Position numbers and translations under genes: made by a program. This document shows positions 34,063 through 46,400 of a stretch of DNA of 64,000 nt, one piece after another (positions within the stretch are counted from its first letter, which is position 1; each line of letters starts with the position of its first letter). This DNA comes from Anagrus nilaparvatae. Taxonomy: Eukaryota > Arthropoda > Insecta > Hymenoptera > Mymaridae. Under the pieces are notes generated by a model. It worked only from the letters and a program-made list of their open reading frames with translations, had not been told where the DNA came from and made no database searches. The DNA lies in the NCBI GenBank assembly GCA_022575985.1, contig JAKSXM010000007.1:38504501-38568500 (forward strand). The letters run 5' to 3'.

Positions 34063-35424
34063 GACGTGTTATTTTTTTTATTAAATACTATTTCTGAAGT
34101 GTCTTTTTTTGATGATAGACCCGTGATTTTTTAGTTAATTTTTTCGTAGATTTTTGCAGCTGAAACACCGAGTACCTCGGAATCCTTTATCATTGATAAA
34201 AAATTAAAAGAATTATCTTTATAAATATTACTGTTGTTAAAATAAAACAGAACTTTATATAGTAGATACAGGTCAATTAGAGACTAAAACAACAATAAAT
34301 AATTAATGTTTTACAGGCCTAAAAAAATTAGATTATGAAAATTGCTTCATGTGTGCACAAATTTTTGATCCCAAGGATTTGATTTTCAAAACATAATGGT
34401 TAAAAAAATCTAATAATTTAGCTCTCAGATGTATTAAGTTATAATATTTAATTTGATTATACTTATTAATTGGATCAAAAAAGTACCCTAAATAAAATAA
34501 GAATTTTAAAACCTGTTTTAAAAAGAAAGAACCTATTTTTAAATTTTTTTTTTAAATTAATTTACAAATTAGTTTATGATGCGTGTTGTAGAATAATTGT
34601 TAATTAATTAAAAATGTTTTTGCAAAATAAAAATCTTATAATTCTATAAGTATATCGAGAAATCTACGTTTGCTCCTATTTTTGACAAATAAAATTAGTT
34701 AAAATAAATAAATAAATTATTTAAATAAATAAAATTAATTATTTAATAATAAATAATAATTATAATAATAATAATCCAAGTCCAAAACTAGCACCGCATA
34801 CCCTATAAACCCTAAAAACGGCGCGTCCCACACTTTTCCGCGCGTCGCTTAAAACCCTGGCCGAACTGCCGCGGAACTCTCAAAAACTTTAACGAACAGT
34901 TAAAGTTATTATTAATTAATTACAGTTTCTATAAAACTGCCACTGAACTGGCGCGGAACTCTTGCGCAGTCCACTGCTATGTAATAGTATTAAAATTTAT
35001 ATTTAAAAATATATGAACGTTCTATTTCATTATTTTAACCTGGTAAAATCCGAGTAGTAATGTTTTTCTATTAGAACTATTATGAATTTTAAATTTTAAA
35101 CCTGTCTTTGGTATAGTTACAAAATCACACTTTAAAGGTGTGAATTTTTTAAGGTTCTGTTACCGCAGGGCGCGAGCATAAAATTCACACTTTTAAAAGT
35201 GTGAATTTATATTCGCCCCGCTCTAATCTAGTGTGTTTTAAATTCGCTACCTTAAAAGTGTGAATTTAGAAACGCGCTATACAATTCTGGTGTAAACGTT
35301 AAATTTGCACCTTTAATAGTGTGAATTTCGAGCTCACTGCTTTGGAGGTGTGAAAAAAAAAATCGCTACTTTAAAAGTGCGATGGTGTGAATTTTAACGC
35401 AAATTCACACTTTTCACTTTAGAG
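34063..35424. repeat. right inverted arm of the giant foldback
   Basis: It starts TGACGTGTTATTTTTTTT, the mirror of the left arm's inner end, directly fused to a truncated 177-bp monomer. It ends with TTCACACTTTTCACTTTAG. It lacks the 499-bp nested palindrome and carries small indels relative to the left arm (for example near 34900). Confidence 0.88.
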
Positions 35425-35575
35425 AGCACAGAGAAAAAGGTGGTGGTTATATTTAGTAAGTACCGATTCTACTGGGTGTATGAAATCGTTTCTCAATAAA
35501 ACTAAAACAAAGCACAGCTCATTACTAGCTTCTGCATTAGCTTTAAAAAAACATTTCTGCTTCAATTAATAAATA
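35425..35575 (+). pseudogene. WDR44: WDR44 pseudogene, 3' part beyond the insertion
   Basis: One frame reads VSTDSTGCMKSFLNKTKTKH, matching in kind the last WD40 blade and tail of WDR44. Read with the part ending near 15002, it shows that the 20-kb foldback element interrupts one pseudogene. After about 35560 the homology fades into AT-rich DNA. Confidence 0.7.
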
Positions 35576-35922
35576 ACTCAGTGGTTTTAAAAAAATTTTT
35601 GTTTATGTAAAAATGTATTAAACATTTATACAAAAAATAACGACATTTGTAAATAAAAAACTGACTTTGTTAAAATTATATTTTTAAATAGACTTTATAA
35701 TTTTTAAAACATCCCGCGATGATACCACATGATAAATAATAGTCTTGTATCCTTTTTTAAGCGCACTGCGCAGACGTTTGTTTTTTTGTGTGTACTGCAC
35801 GTGCGGTCATGGTCTGCACAAAAATAAGTAGAGACTTAGGATTTTCATTTCATTGTTTTAATTTTAGGGAAAAAATATGTTTTATTTCAAATTAAAGATT
35901 TTACAATATATTTTTAATTACG
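35576..35922. other. AT-rich, nothing recognised
   Basis: No gene or clear repeat is seen apart from a GC-richer patch at 35758-35825 (GCGCACTGCGCAGACG, CTGCACGTGCGGTC). Confidence 0.4.
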
Positions 35923-36069
35923 CAGGCGCGCACACACGCTATAGGCTACTTAGGCTGTAGCCTACCCTTTCAAGGCATCTTTTTCACATATATTTAAATT
36001 TTTTTCATATATTTTAAAAAATTTATCATTATTAGCCTACCCCAGCGCAACTTTCTGTGTGCGCGCCTG
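35923..36069. mobile_element. 147-bp MITE with 6-bp TSD ATTACG
   Basis: Terminal repeats CAGGCGCGCACACA...TGTGTGCGCGCCTG are flanked by ATTACG at 35917-35922 and 36070-36075. CAGG ends with a 5-8 bp duplication fit a hAT-type nonautonomous element. Confidence 0.85.
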
Positions 36070-36075
36070 ATTACG

Positions 36076-36850
36076 TTTTGGAAGACGTAAGAAGTTCTTA
36101 CGTTCTCGTCGAAAGAAGAAGAAGTTGGTGACACACAACGATTTTAATTTGTGTTTGTGGAAGATAAACAATATTACAAAGTCGAAGTACTGAATAATAA
36201 ATTAAGATCCAGCACTTTTCCAACAAATAACATGCTAGTTTCTGCAGCAGAAGAAGCATCAGTTAATGAAAAAATTAAGCAAGAAGAAGTTCCTTGTTAT
36301 AATAATCTATTAAAGTTATATTTTAAATGAGTAAGAAAATCAGAATTGTTGTTTCTTAGTAATGAAGCGGAGTCTTTTATGTTTGGGGGCCTAAAAGAGA
36401 TGATAATTCTAGTAGTGAAGAATGTGAAAATAGTAATACTAGTAGTAACAATAGCGATACTAGCATTTTACCAAAAGATACTGTAAGCAAAAATGACAAA
36501 AATTAAATTCTATGGAAATAAGTTCATCTCCAAATGCTTCACCTAATAAACAAGCCGACGAGGATTCAACTTTATTAAGAAGAATGAAACAAAAATATTG
36601 TCCAAAAATTAAGCGTTTATCAAAGATAATGTAGATTATTATAAGTTTGAAACTCCAGGAAAGAGATGAAGGTGAAGATGAAGGTAACTATTTTTTTGAT
36701 TTAACAATCTTATTTTTTTTTTTAAATAATTTACTAATTTAAAGATTTTAAATAATAATAATTTTTCTTTTAAGTGTAAAGCTTTAAAATTGTTCAGTTT
36801 TTATTTCTTTTTTTGATTTTCAGGAACATGCAAACAATTTGTCCGTTCAG
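36076..36850 (+). pseudogene. degenerate coding relic, acidic/Ser-Asn-rich, unidentified
   Basis: Shifting frames read as protein: NMLVSAAEEASVNEKIKQEE, then SSSEECENSNTSSNNSDTS, SSSPNASPNKQADED, and KYCPKIKRL. Stops and frame changes separate them. I cannot name the parent. It may be a processed pseudogene or an old transposon gene. Confidence 0.4.
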
Positions 36851-39800
36851 GATAAACTAGAAATTATTGAATTTAGATCAGTTCATCTTTTACACAAATA
36901 TCGAAGATGGTTTAGTTTTACAAAAAAATGAATACGTGATAGAAGAAATTGTGTTTCTAATATATATCAATTTAACTATTGGTCAAGTTTACCTACTTTT
37001 CGTTACAATTGGATCAAAACAGGACAAATTAGTATTTTTCTGTCTTATCAACTTGAATTTTATTTTAAAATTTTTAGGTGAACAGTGATAAAAAAAAGAA
37101 TAGGTTTTAAAAGCTATTTTTGTAACAAGGTAACATTCACAAGTTTAATATTAATATTTAAATATTTTTCTTCATAATTAAATAAGCAGTTTTTTCAGAT
37201 GAAAATTTTCCAAATTATAAATTTTTTAGTAAACGTTAAATTTTTCTTTTAGATTACTAACATCAATCGTTTTTTAAATTTCAGTACATATGAATTCATA
37301 TTACTTTAAAATGATTCCAACACATAATATATGCATTCATTATAAATTATGCAGCTATAATTTGAATTTTTTTATATAAAATCTATGCACGAGTTAAATA
37401 AATAAATGTTATTGACTGTTTTCACATATTTTTAGAATAGATGAAAAACGCTTCAAATCATCTAGTCTAGAGTAAACAGTATAAGCGATTTGTTTTAAGT
37501 ATAAATTAAATAATTATTTGAAAATTAATTTTCGTATAAATTAGAATGACTTTTAATATTATCTTTTTATTTTTTGTATTGTTATTGATATAATACTATT
37601 TATGGTAAATTATGTTAAATATAAGGTGTAACAAATTAAGATTGAAAAAACTTTTTAGCTTTTTGAATATTTTTTCAAAACTTTTAACTTATATTTAAGA
37701 TATGTATGTTTTGAGTAAACTTTTTTGAAGTTTCGCAAATTAATTTATTAAAATTAAATTTATCTAAAAGGATCATATAAGAAAATTGTATAAGTTTTTA
37801 TAATAAGTTTGCAGAAAAACTGAAAATCTTTAGCATAACATGGTAAATAGTAATTTAAAATACAAGTTTAAAAAAAAATCAAGCAAATGATAAAATACAA
37901 AAATACAAAAAATTCTTTTAAAAGTTTGATTTTATTCTTGCTTACTAAAACAAAATCATGTTTTTTATATTTATATAATTTATTTTATACAAATTGTGTT
38001 AAATATTAGATTCTGAAAAATTAGTTTATCATAATATATGCAAAAATAAAAAATGAAGAATCTTAGTAAAAAATACTTATAAGCATTCTCATCAAAAATT
38101 CTTGAAAGTATTTATCATTAACTCATTTGTTGATTATGTTTTAATTAATTTTTTTCATTTATGTGGATACAATGTTAAATGCAAATAAAATATTGCAAAA
38201 TCTGTTTATAAGAACATACAATTTTTTAGTTCTAAAAATCTGATTAGTTCTTGTTATAAATTTGTTTTAGTTAATTTTGAAAGTAGTAGTTACTTTAAAA
38301 AAAAAAATTGTTAATTAAAATGCATCACTAAATAATCAACATCTGATTTAAAAAAAATTTTCTGCATAAAAATCTAATACGTTATCATGTATATTGTGTA
38401 AAGAAACTAGTTTTTTGACTTAACGTAATATGTAATAAGTAATTTTTACATGTTATAGTTTAGTGCTTTTATTATGTATACATTTAAATCAAATTAAATT
38501 TAACATTAATTTTAAAAATTACTAATATGATTGTATCATATGAAAAATGCTCTATAAATACTACTCGGTAGTATATTTTAATGGAGAATAATGTTAGGAT
38601 AGTAATGACTGGATAACAAATTTACTATCGTTCATTATATTTATTATCGGTTAGAAAATTCACTATAACATGATAAATTTAGTATCACTAAAATATCAAT
38701 TACTATCAATTTATCAAAAGTATTTTTTTTTTCATAAAATAATTCATTAATTTTATTAATATTTTGGTAACTTATTAAAAAAAGCATTTTCAGATTTTAG
38801 TTTTTAATTGACGTAGGCTTATTTATAATAAACATAGTACATTATACTAATAATATGCCTTACAAAATAAATTATTAGCTTTAATTTTTCATTTATTTTT
38901 TTGGATTGTTGCATGACAAAAAATTCTTGAAATAAAAAAAAACAAAAATCTATAAAGGTAGAATTTAATTTTACTAACATTTATTCTGTTTAGCATGTTC
39001 TTTTACTTTATTTCAAATTTTAAATGCATGTTTTAAAAAAATAATTATGCCATTATGTGATGCTATTCTACGCTCACATAAGCAATTTATTTGTGTAAAA
39101 CAAAGTTTTGTTTTACATTTGCAATTTATTTTCTTATAAATTGAACTAAATATTAGATAAATATAAAATTTATCATAATATTAAAATAAGATTACTTGAC
39201 GGAATATCCCATCAAGCAAATCACTTAACTGAAATGTTTTTCAGTAAATTTAGAAAATAGTTAAGCATGTTCATTTTGTAATTTATTTTTTTTTTATGCA
39301 TGTTATACGTAGCATTTAGAATATTTTATTTTGTTTTTAATTATTTTATTAATGAAATACATAATAATTTGCCATCGTGGATTTGAATTGCCCACGTTAT
39401 GACTATTTCCGGTTCATCTGAAATAACCTCAAAATTTAGAAAAATAGCGTTTACAGCCCCTTAAAGCGTATTTACTCGATTTCTCGCGTATGCGCAACTC
39501 GAAAAAAAAATTTTAACCACGGAATCGGATAGCCAGGGGAATTTCCTATCCGGGCCTAAGAGGAAATTTTTTTTTGCAATAAAATAAGAGTCTGAGAGAG
39601 TTTTTAGTAATTTTTGCGCTCTTAAAATTTAAAAAAATAAAAAGCACAAAAAAACTAATACGGCTGTAAAAAATGAAGGAGAAGACCTAGGAGGCTAAAA
39701 ATTGAGGAGGTAACTTGTTTTCGATAGTACTTTGAGGGAAAAAATGTTTGGGACCGATTGGAAGATTCAAGAATTAGGTTCTCATACACTTGAGGAATAT

Positions 39801-39929
39801 ATTTATTAAAAGGCGCTCTTAAACTATAAATATATATACTCTATTTATAATTTATAGTTTTATAAATAGTTATAAAAGGAAAAAACTTTAGTTTCGTCCT
39901 TGCATGTAATTGAAAGCTAATTTTTGCAT
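36851..39929. other. AT-rich gap of ~3 kb, no gene seen
   Basis: Very AT-rich sequence with no protein-like frame (the ORF at 36867-37088 looks random). A GC-richer island at 39370-39560 includes TTTCTCGCGTATGCGC but shows no motif I recognise. Confidence 0.5.
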
Positions 39930-40431
39930 ACACACAAAAAAAGAGATGGAGCTTCAGTCCAAACACATGTGTCGTAGATGTCCTGATTTCCGGGCTATAT
40001 CAGCACGGAAGAAATTGAAAATTTTACAACAAAATTAAAACCTAATAAGAAATGTTGACATTAATATCTTTATATTTTTACCTTTTTTACTATATAAGAT
40101 TTTTTCAGCAATACATTAAAATGCCAATAATTTAGAAATTAACAAGCATAAATTTTAATTAATAATTCTTTAAAATTATCAAAAGAAATTAGATCCGATT
40201 GATTACTACAACTTATAAATAAAGCAAACATAAATGTGCGCACGCAACCATTTTGTTAAACTAAATTTGTGAATCCAATTTACTGGGCAGCTAGAGCATG
40301 GAAATTGTGCGTTTCGTTCATAAAATAAAGAGGCGTACAGCCCAAAGTCTTTAGTGGAATAGAAGCATTGAGTTCCATGAGTGTACCAACCAGGTCAGGG
40401 CTGAAGCTCCCTTACTTTTTTTTTGTGTGTA
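39930..40431. mobile_element. ~500-bp inverted-repeat element, TA-flanked
   Basis: The left end CACACAAAAAAAGAGATGGA (then GCTTCAG) mirrors the right end CTGAAGCTCCC...TTTTTTTTTGTGTG. TA flanks both ends, as for Tc1/mariner-type MITEs. It lies about 60 bases beyond the splice donor of the host exon, in the presumed intron. Confidence 0.65.
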
Positions 40432-40493
40432 TAATGGGGAAAAAATTGGGTGATAATTTAAAAAAGAACTAATTGTAAGAAGTACATTTTTAC

Positions 40494-41783
40494 CTTCTAT
40501 GTTCCTGATATCTAAACCTTTTAATGTTTCAAATTCATCAGTGTTTCTATTGTCTAAGGAAATAACTTTATTGTCTTTTTTTGCGTCGTTTGTTTTTAAT
40601 TTTTTACTAATTACGGCTTCTGATTTTTTTTCGGGATATCCATTTTTTATTAATTCTGTTTGTACATCTGTTACTCTATGAGAAAAAATTAAAGCTGTGT
40701 TATCATTTACAGATATTGGAGAGGATAAAATTTCAACATTTTTTATAACAGGTGTAGTTTTAGAAAGTGATATATTTTGAGATTTAATTTTTGACATAAC
40801 TGATGGAATTTTTTCAAAAACAGAATCCACAGAAATTTTTTCTTCTATAATTGGAGACGGACTTACGCTAGTGGATTCTGCAGCTATTTGCTCTTGGTCA
40901 ATTGCAATATCTGCAGAACTTTCGTTAGATTTGGTTACTTTTGATTGATTCTTATTTTTATAAAAGAGATCATTATCAGTATATGTTTGACATGCCATCC
41001 GTTTTTCTTGTTGACTTTTATTTTCACAATCAGAATCAACTTTTATCTCTAAATTCTCTAACTTTACTTTTTCTAGATTTTCAAAATTATTTATATTATT
41101 ATAATTTTCTGAAGTTTTCATAGCATTTACTGCTGCAGCCATTTCGGAATCCAAGCGTTTTGCTTGTTCATAATCCATTTGTTTATTAAAATTTCGTCGC
41201 TTATTAAGATTCATAATACCACCTCGAGTAGTCAAACCTCTTTTCGCCCCTCGACATACAAAATTTTGCTTAAAAATTTTCGTTTCTTTATCAGTTTCAA
41301 TCCCTGACTTTTGATAAACAGGTTCCGTAGTGATAAAATTTTCAAAATTATCTAAATTTTGCATTTGATTTTTTAAAAATAAATCATGTTCATCATTACA
41401 AATTTTCAAGTGATGAGTTTGCTTCTGTGCAGTTTCATTTGAAGTACTTATATCCGGTGAACTATAGGTAGCTTTAGGATTTCTTTTAGAACGACCCCGA
41501 AGAGATATCGGTTGTTGTTTTATTATTTTGGGAAATTCATTATCTTGTCTAAAAATCTTAACCGTCTCAGAAGAATCTTTGGGAATTTCTAATGAGATAT
41601 CAGTAGAGTTTTTAGGCGTCATTTTTAAATTTGTATGCATACAGATATTTTTTTCTGATCTATTTGATTCAATCAGTAATTCCTTATCTTTTGTTTTTAA
41701 AGTAGCAATCTTGCTCGTGTAACAGTGATCTAGGCTAATATTATACTTTATTGTATTTTGCTGCTCTTCAATTGTTAACATAT
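40494..41783 (-). CDS. large internal exon of an unidentified host gene
   Basis: A minus-strand frame is open for over 1.4 kb and is bounded by splice signals. The acceptor TTTTTTTTCAG ends at 41784 and the donor AAG|GTAAAA follows 40494. The exon is 1290 nt, a multiple of three, with phase-1 ends. Frame beyond the donor runs into MITE sequence, so the real coding part stops at 40494. The ATG at 41781 is probably an internal Met, not the start. The product is hydrophilic, rich in Lys, Ser, Asn and Glu. It has a basic patch (LRGRSKRNPKA), an Arg/Gly segment (CRGAKRGLTTRGGIMNLN) and an Ala-rich helix (QAKRLDSEMAAAVNAMK), suggesting a disordered nuclear or RNA/chromatin-linked protein. I do not recognise the gene. 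Neighbouring exons are not visible and may be far off. Confidence 0.6.
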
Positions 41784-42525
41784 CTGAAAAAAAATTATGA
41801 TATTATTTTATAAATATTTTAAGAAAATACAGTTTTAATAGAGGTAAAATAAGAGTCATCACAATAATAATTATTGAAGCATTTACTGTTACATTTTCAT
41901 TGTACTAAAATTAATTAACTTGAAAGAGATATGTTACAAACAAAGTAAGTAGATGGCTGTTAATAAAATCTAATCTAATCTAATTTAGAAAAGAATTATA
42001 GTTTCCATTTGAAATAATTTTTTACGTATAAAACTATAACAATAAACAATAAGTCGGTAATTAAGAAAATTAAACTTTTAAAAATTAGCTGCAATAATTA
42101 TTATTCATTATTCTAGCATTAGCTTTGGATTATGGGATAGAGGGGGGGCGGTCACGCGACCCTCTATCACAAGCAAAAGCTAGCTTTGCTTATATATTTC
42201 AGAATTTTTTCTCTCACTCTATATTCCTTGCTTCTAAGTGAGAGGGACATATTTTTACATATAACTCACGATCGGAGAAGGCTGAGATATCGAAATATCG
42301 AAATTTTGGTTTGACTTACGTTTTTTTATCGCATTTTTGCGATTTATCGCATTTTTCATCTGACTTACGTTTTTTATATCGCATTCATGCGATTTATCGC
42401 AGTGAATATTAAAATCTCGATTTACGGATTAATTAAAGGGAATCTTTTCAATTTTTTGATCCAGTAGTTATAAGTAACAGACCTGCCACACTGCAAAATA
42501 AAATGAAAATAAAAATAAAATTAAA
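41784..42525. other. presumed intron, with hairpin and short repeats
   Basis: 42136-42168 is a GC-rich hairpin (GATAGAGGG...CCCTCTATC). 42310-42405 has two tandem ~55-bp units containing GACTTACGTTTTTTA and ATCGCAT...GCGATTTATCGCA. No gene is seen. Confidence 0.5.
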
Positions 42526-42954
42526 AAATTATCAGTGGAGGGGGAAACCCTTTTTAAAATGTTTTTATTTATGCATTAATAATTAATTAAAATTAATAAT
42601 TTATTAATTATTCACGTAATTATTAGTTAATTAAGTGATTTTAATAAATATTTCATTTATTCACGGAAAAAAATTCTAAGTTGTATTGACAAATAACTTT
42701 GTTGAAATATGCCAACAAAGTATTTGTTGAATTGTCATAATTACTTAGTTGATTCAAACAGAGTGAAAATTTTGTTTAAAAAAAATTATTTTTTTATTTA
42801 TTTTTTTTTTTTTCTATTGATTATTTATTTTTTTTATATTTATTTAGGGTATTTTTTTTTATTAATAATTTTTTTTTTTGTTAATTATTTTTTTTATATT
42901 TATTTATGTACTTATATATTTATTAATTTAAAATCTGTTAAAAAAAACCGAAGA

Positions 42955-43035
42955 AAAATTTTGACTGCTACTGGGATCGAACTGAGTCCGCCGGCTTCCG
43001 AGACAGCGTGATTATCCATTCTGCTAACAGGACAC
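42955..43035 (-). repeat. tRNA-like sequence (tRNA pseudogene or SINE head)
   Basis: On the minus strand an A-box-like TAGCAGAATGGATAA is followed about 35 bases later by a B-box-like AGTTCGATCCC, with a CTCGGAA loop between. The arms do not form a complete cloverleaf (T-stem and anticodon stem mismatched), so this is not a working tRNA. Confidence 0.4.
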
Positions 43036-43460
43036 TTGTATTTAATAAAAAAATTTTAAGTACTATATGTTACAGATAATAATTTTCGAAATTAAGTAAA
43101 TTATGCATACCCAGCGAAATGCATATTATTTAAAAATAATAGTTAAAACTATCATAAATAATTTTTAGGAAATTCCATTTGTTTATTATAATAATAATGA
43201 ATAATAATATAAACAAAAGCGCGCTGCTGAAGAACAGGTTTCGACTTGTCGCCGGCCGCGGTGTTAAATACATAAAAGGATAGAAAGAGAAAGAATGAAT
43301 AAATATTTTAATATAAAAGAAAAAGCATTGACCTAACTATAAAAATTAATCATATTAATGTTGTAGGTTGTTGGTTTATCTAACACTATGTTGATTCAAC
43401 AAAGATTTAAGTGGTTAACTTAACGATTTTAATTTTGCTTGAATCAACAAAGTATTTGTT

Positions 43461-46400
43461 CAGGGTGTCTACCAGGTCCTTATGGTCCTTGCGTCCTTAC
43501 AAGGTCCTTATTTTCAGAAAATGGTCCTTGTGGTCCTTAAAAGGTCCTTATTTTCAACTTATTTGCTAAAATGTCCTTAGAAAGAACGAAATTTGTCTTT
43601 ATAAAAAAATTTTTTTAAATTAATCATAAAAATATAAAAAATTTTCAAACGAAAGAGAAATTCGCGCGGGTTTCAATAAGAACGTAGGGCGCTGCAATAG
43701 CTTAAGAATGTGAATGTGTATCCCGCATCTTCCCGCGTCAAAAGCTTTGTCCCGCGTATGTTTATACTATGCAACGGTTCTTATTATTGTATTTTATATC
43801 TGCTAGTGATTTGTTTCTTGTTTTTATTAATATAATTTTAATAATTAAAAATATACAATAAATATTTAATAAAAATCAACATATATTTGGATCTACAATT
43901 AAAGCTGGCTTTTATGCTTCATACTGACACAGTGTATTATTAAATTTATAAATAATATGAATTGAATATAAAGGTTTAGGTTATGTTCTTTATTTTAAAT
44001 AAATAGAATCATAATGATCATAAATATTTTATTTTTCAGTAAGTATTATTTTACTAATGGTTAAACTTTTTAATAATTTATTAAAGCTATCTATGTTATG
44101 CAAATATTCTAGGTTAAAAATTCTAAATAGATGATATTGGATTATTGTAGAAAATATTTTATCAAGAATTTTTTTAATAAATATTATTATTTATTTATTC
44201 AAAATGAAAAGAATAAAAAGAAACTGCCATTTTAAAGATGAGTGGTTGGATGATCAATTATTTCCTGATTTTAAATTGTGGTTGCAAAAACATAGTTCTT
44301 CAGAAGGAAAATGCTTTGTATGCAAGAAAAATGATAAACAAATCTTTACTATTCTTAGTGTCTCAAAAATGGGTGTAACTGCTCTCACAAAACACGCAGA
44401 GACTCTTGGACATATTAAAAATATGAAAGCAGTTTTGAGCCAAAAGCTAATTAACAATTTATTTAACAAGAACTCCAAAAATATTACAGATATACAAGAT
44501 CCCAATAATAATGCAAGTATTAATGAAAATACTTTGAATAATAATAATTTAATAATTGAATCTAATAATAGTTTTAACAATAATAGTAATAATAATAATA
44601 TTAAGCCTAATATTAATGGTAAGCAAAATGATCTTTTAAATTCCAGTAATAGTATTATTAAAAATAAAAATTGTGATTGTAAATGTACTTGTGGAATAAA
44701 AGAAAAATCTATGATAACAATTGATAACTATTGTACGTCAGAAGATGTTATTCGGGCTGAAATATTGTATGCATTTTGCCAGGTGCGAAAGCAAGCAAGC
44801 CTACGCTGCTTTGCAGAATTGTCAGAATGTTTACCTAAAATGTTTTTTGATAGTAACATTGCTACAAAATTCAAAATGAAGAAAGATAAGCTTAGCTACT
44901 GCATTACTTATGGTCTAGGGCCTTATTGTCAAAAGAAAATTCTTGATGAGATAAGAGATAGTGATTTTGTTGCTTTTTCAATTGACGAAAGTCTTAACAA
45001 ATATGCTCAAAAAGGGCAAATGGATATTGTTGTACGTTACTGGAAAGAAGATAGGATTTTTACTAAATATTTAACTTCACTCTTTTTAGTTGATGCAACG
45101 GCAGAAGGAATTCTTAAAGAATTCACAAAAGCTTTAGAAGATTTAAATATTGATTTGAAAAAAATAATACAGTTATCTATAGATGGTCCACCTGTCAATT
45201 TAAAGCTTATCAAAGATTTGAAATTTTTTTTATTAAATAAGTTTGGTAACGAAGTTCCTAAAATTATTGATATTGGGACTTGTGCACTTCACATTGTAAA
45301 TAATGGTTTTAAAACTGGCCATAAAAAAAGTGGGTGGAATACTGATAAATTTTTAAGGTCAATATATTATCTTTTTAAAGATTTCCCCACCCGTAGAGGG
45401 GCTTATGTACGTATAACAAAATCTTCTGAATTTCCTTTGAAATTTTGTTCTATCAGATGGACCGAGAATTCTAAAGTAATGACAAGAGCTAAAAATATTT
45501 TACCTCACCTTAAAACTTATGTTCATGCTGTACAAAAAAAACCACCCGAATCAAAAAATTATCAAATTGTTAAAGAATTTTTAGATGATATTTTTTTAGA
45601 TTGTAAACTCTCTTTTTTAATCAGTGTTTCCTTGGAATTAGAACCTTTCTTAATTTATTTCCAGAAAAATGAGCCCTTAGTTCCCTTTCTTCATAATAAA
45701 TTGTATACATTATTAAAATCATTAATGAGTCGTATTTTAAAACCAGATAAATGTAAAGAAATAAAAAATGCAACAGATCTGTTAAATATTGATCTTGAAG
45801 ATGAAAATAATTTATGTAAACCAGAGAAAGTTGTTTTAGGAGTAGGTTGCCAGGCAACATTAAATAAAATTCTAAAGCCTAAAAATCAAGAAAAGTTATT
45901 AAAATTTGAGAACGATAAAAAAAAATTCCAAATAGAGTGTCAAAAAATATTAAAAATCATCATCATTCATTTGCTTGATAAATGTCCATTACAAAGTAAA
46001 TTTGTAAGAGGTATAAGTTGCTTATCTCCCTACACAATGTCTTCAGTTGATTTAGTCAAAAAGAGAGCAGTTATTGCATTAGAAGAATTAATAAATCTAA
46101 ATCACTTTAGTTCGGTTGAGGCTGAAATTTTAGAACGAGAATATTCTGAGTTTGTTGAAGACCTTAGTATAATAAATAAATTAGCTAAGTTTGATTCAAA
46201 AAAATTGTATCCAGGTAACGCTGCCGTTGAACGTAGCTTTTCTTTCAACAAAGAATTTCTAGTTGAAAACTTGGAGGAACATAGCCTTATAGCTCAAAGA
46301 GCTGTTCATGATTTCTTACTGGATTTTAAAAGCGTCAAAGATTTACCTATTAATAAAAATATGATAACTTATTTTCGAAATTCCTCAAAAAATCGAAAAG

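Larger units (their letters stand above)
15003..35424. mobile_element. giant (20.4 kb) foldback element filled with satellite DNA
   Basis: The left end (CTAAAGTGAAAAGTGTGAAT from about 15004) is mirrored exactly by the right end (ending TTCACACTTTTCACTTTAG near 35421). The inverted arms run inwards for about 1.36 kb each: left 15003-16850 minus a nested insertion, right 34063-35424. The interior holds only satellites and MITEs and no ORF with protein character. It sits inside the WDR44 pseudogene, whose sequence continues on both sides, so the whole unit or its ancestor arrived as an insertion. I found no convincing target-site duplication. Confidence 0.85.

Noticed and set aside
40499..41722. 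Three plus-strand ORFs of 60-64 aa opposite the host exon
   Set aside because: Antisense shadows of the long minus-strand exon.
42709..43011. 100-aa plus-strand ORF
   Set aside because: Translation of T-rich low-complexity sequence (runs of Phe/Ile/Tyr) overlapping a tRNA-like stretch.
42955..43035. Functional tRNA gene
   Set aside because: B box is good but the T-stem and anticodon stem do not pair; it is at best a relic.
44254..45860. Minus-strand ORFs inside the transposase gene
   Set aside because: Antisense shadows of the 792-aa hAT transposase frame.
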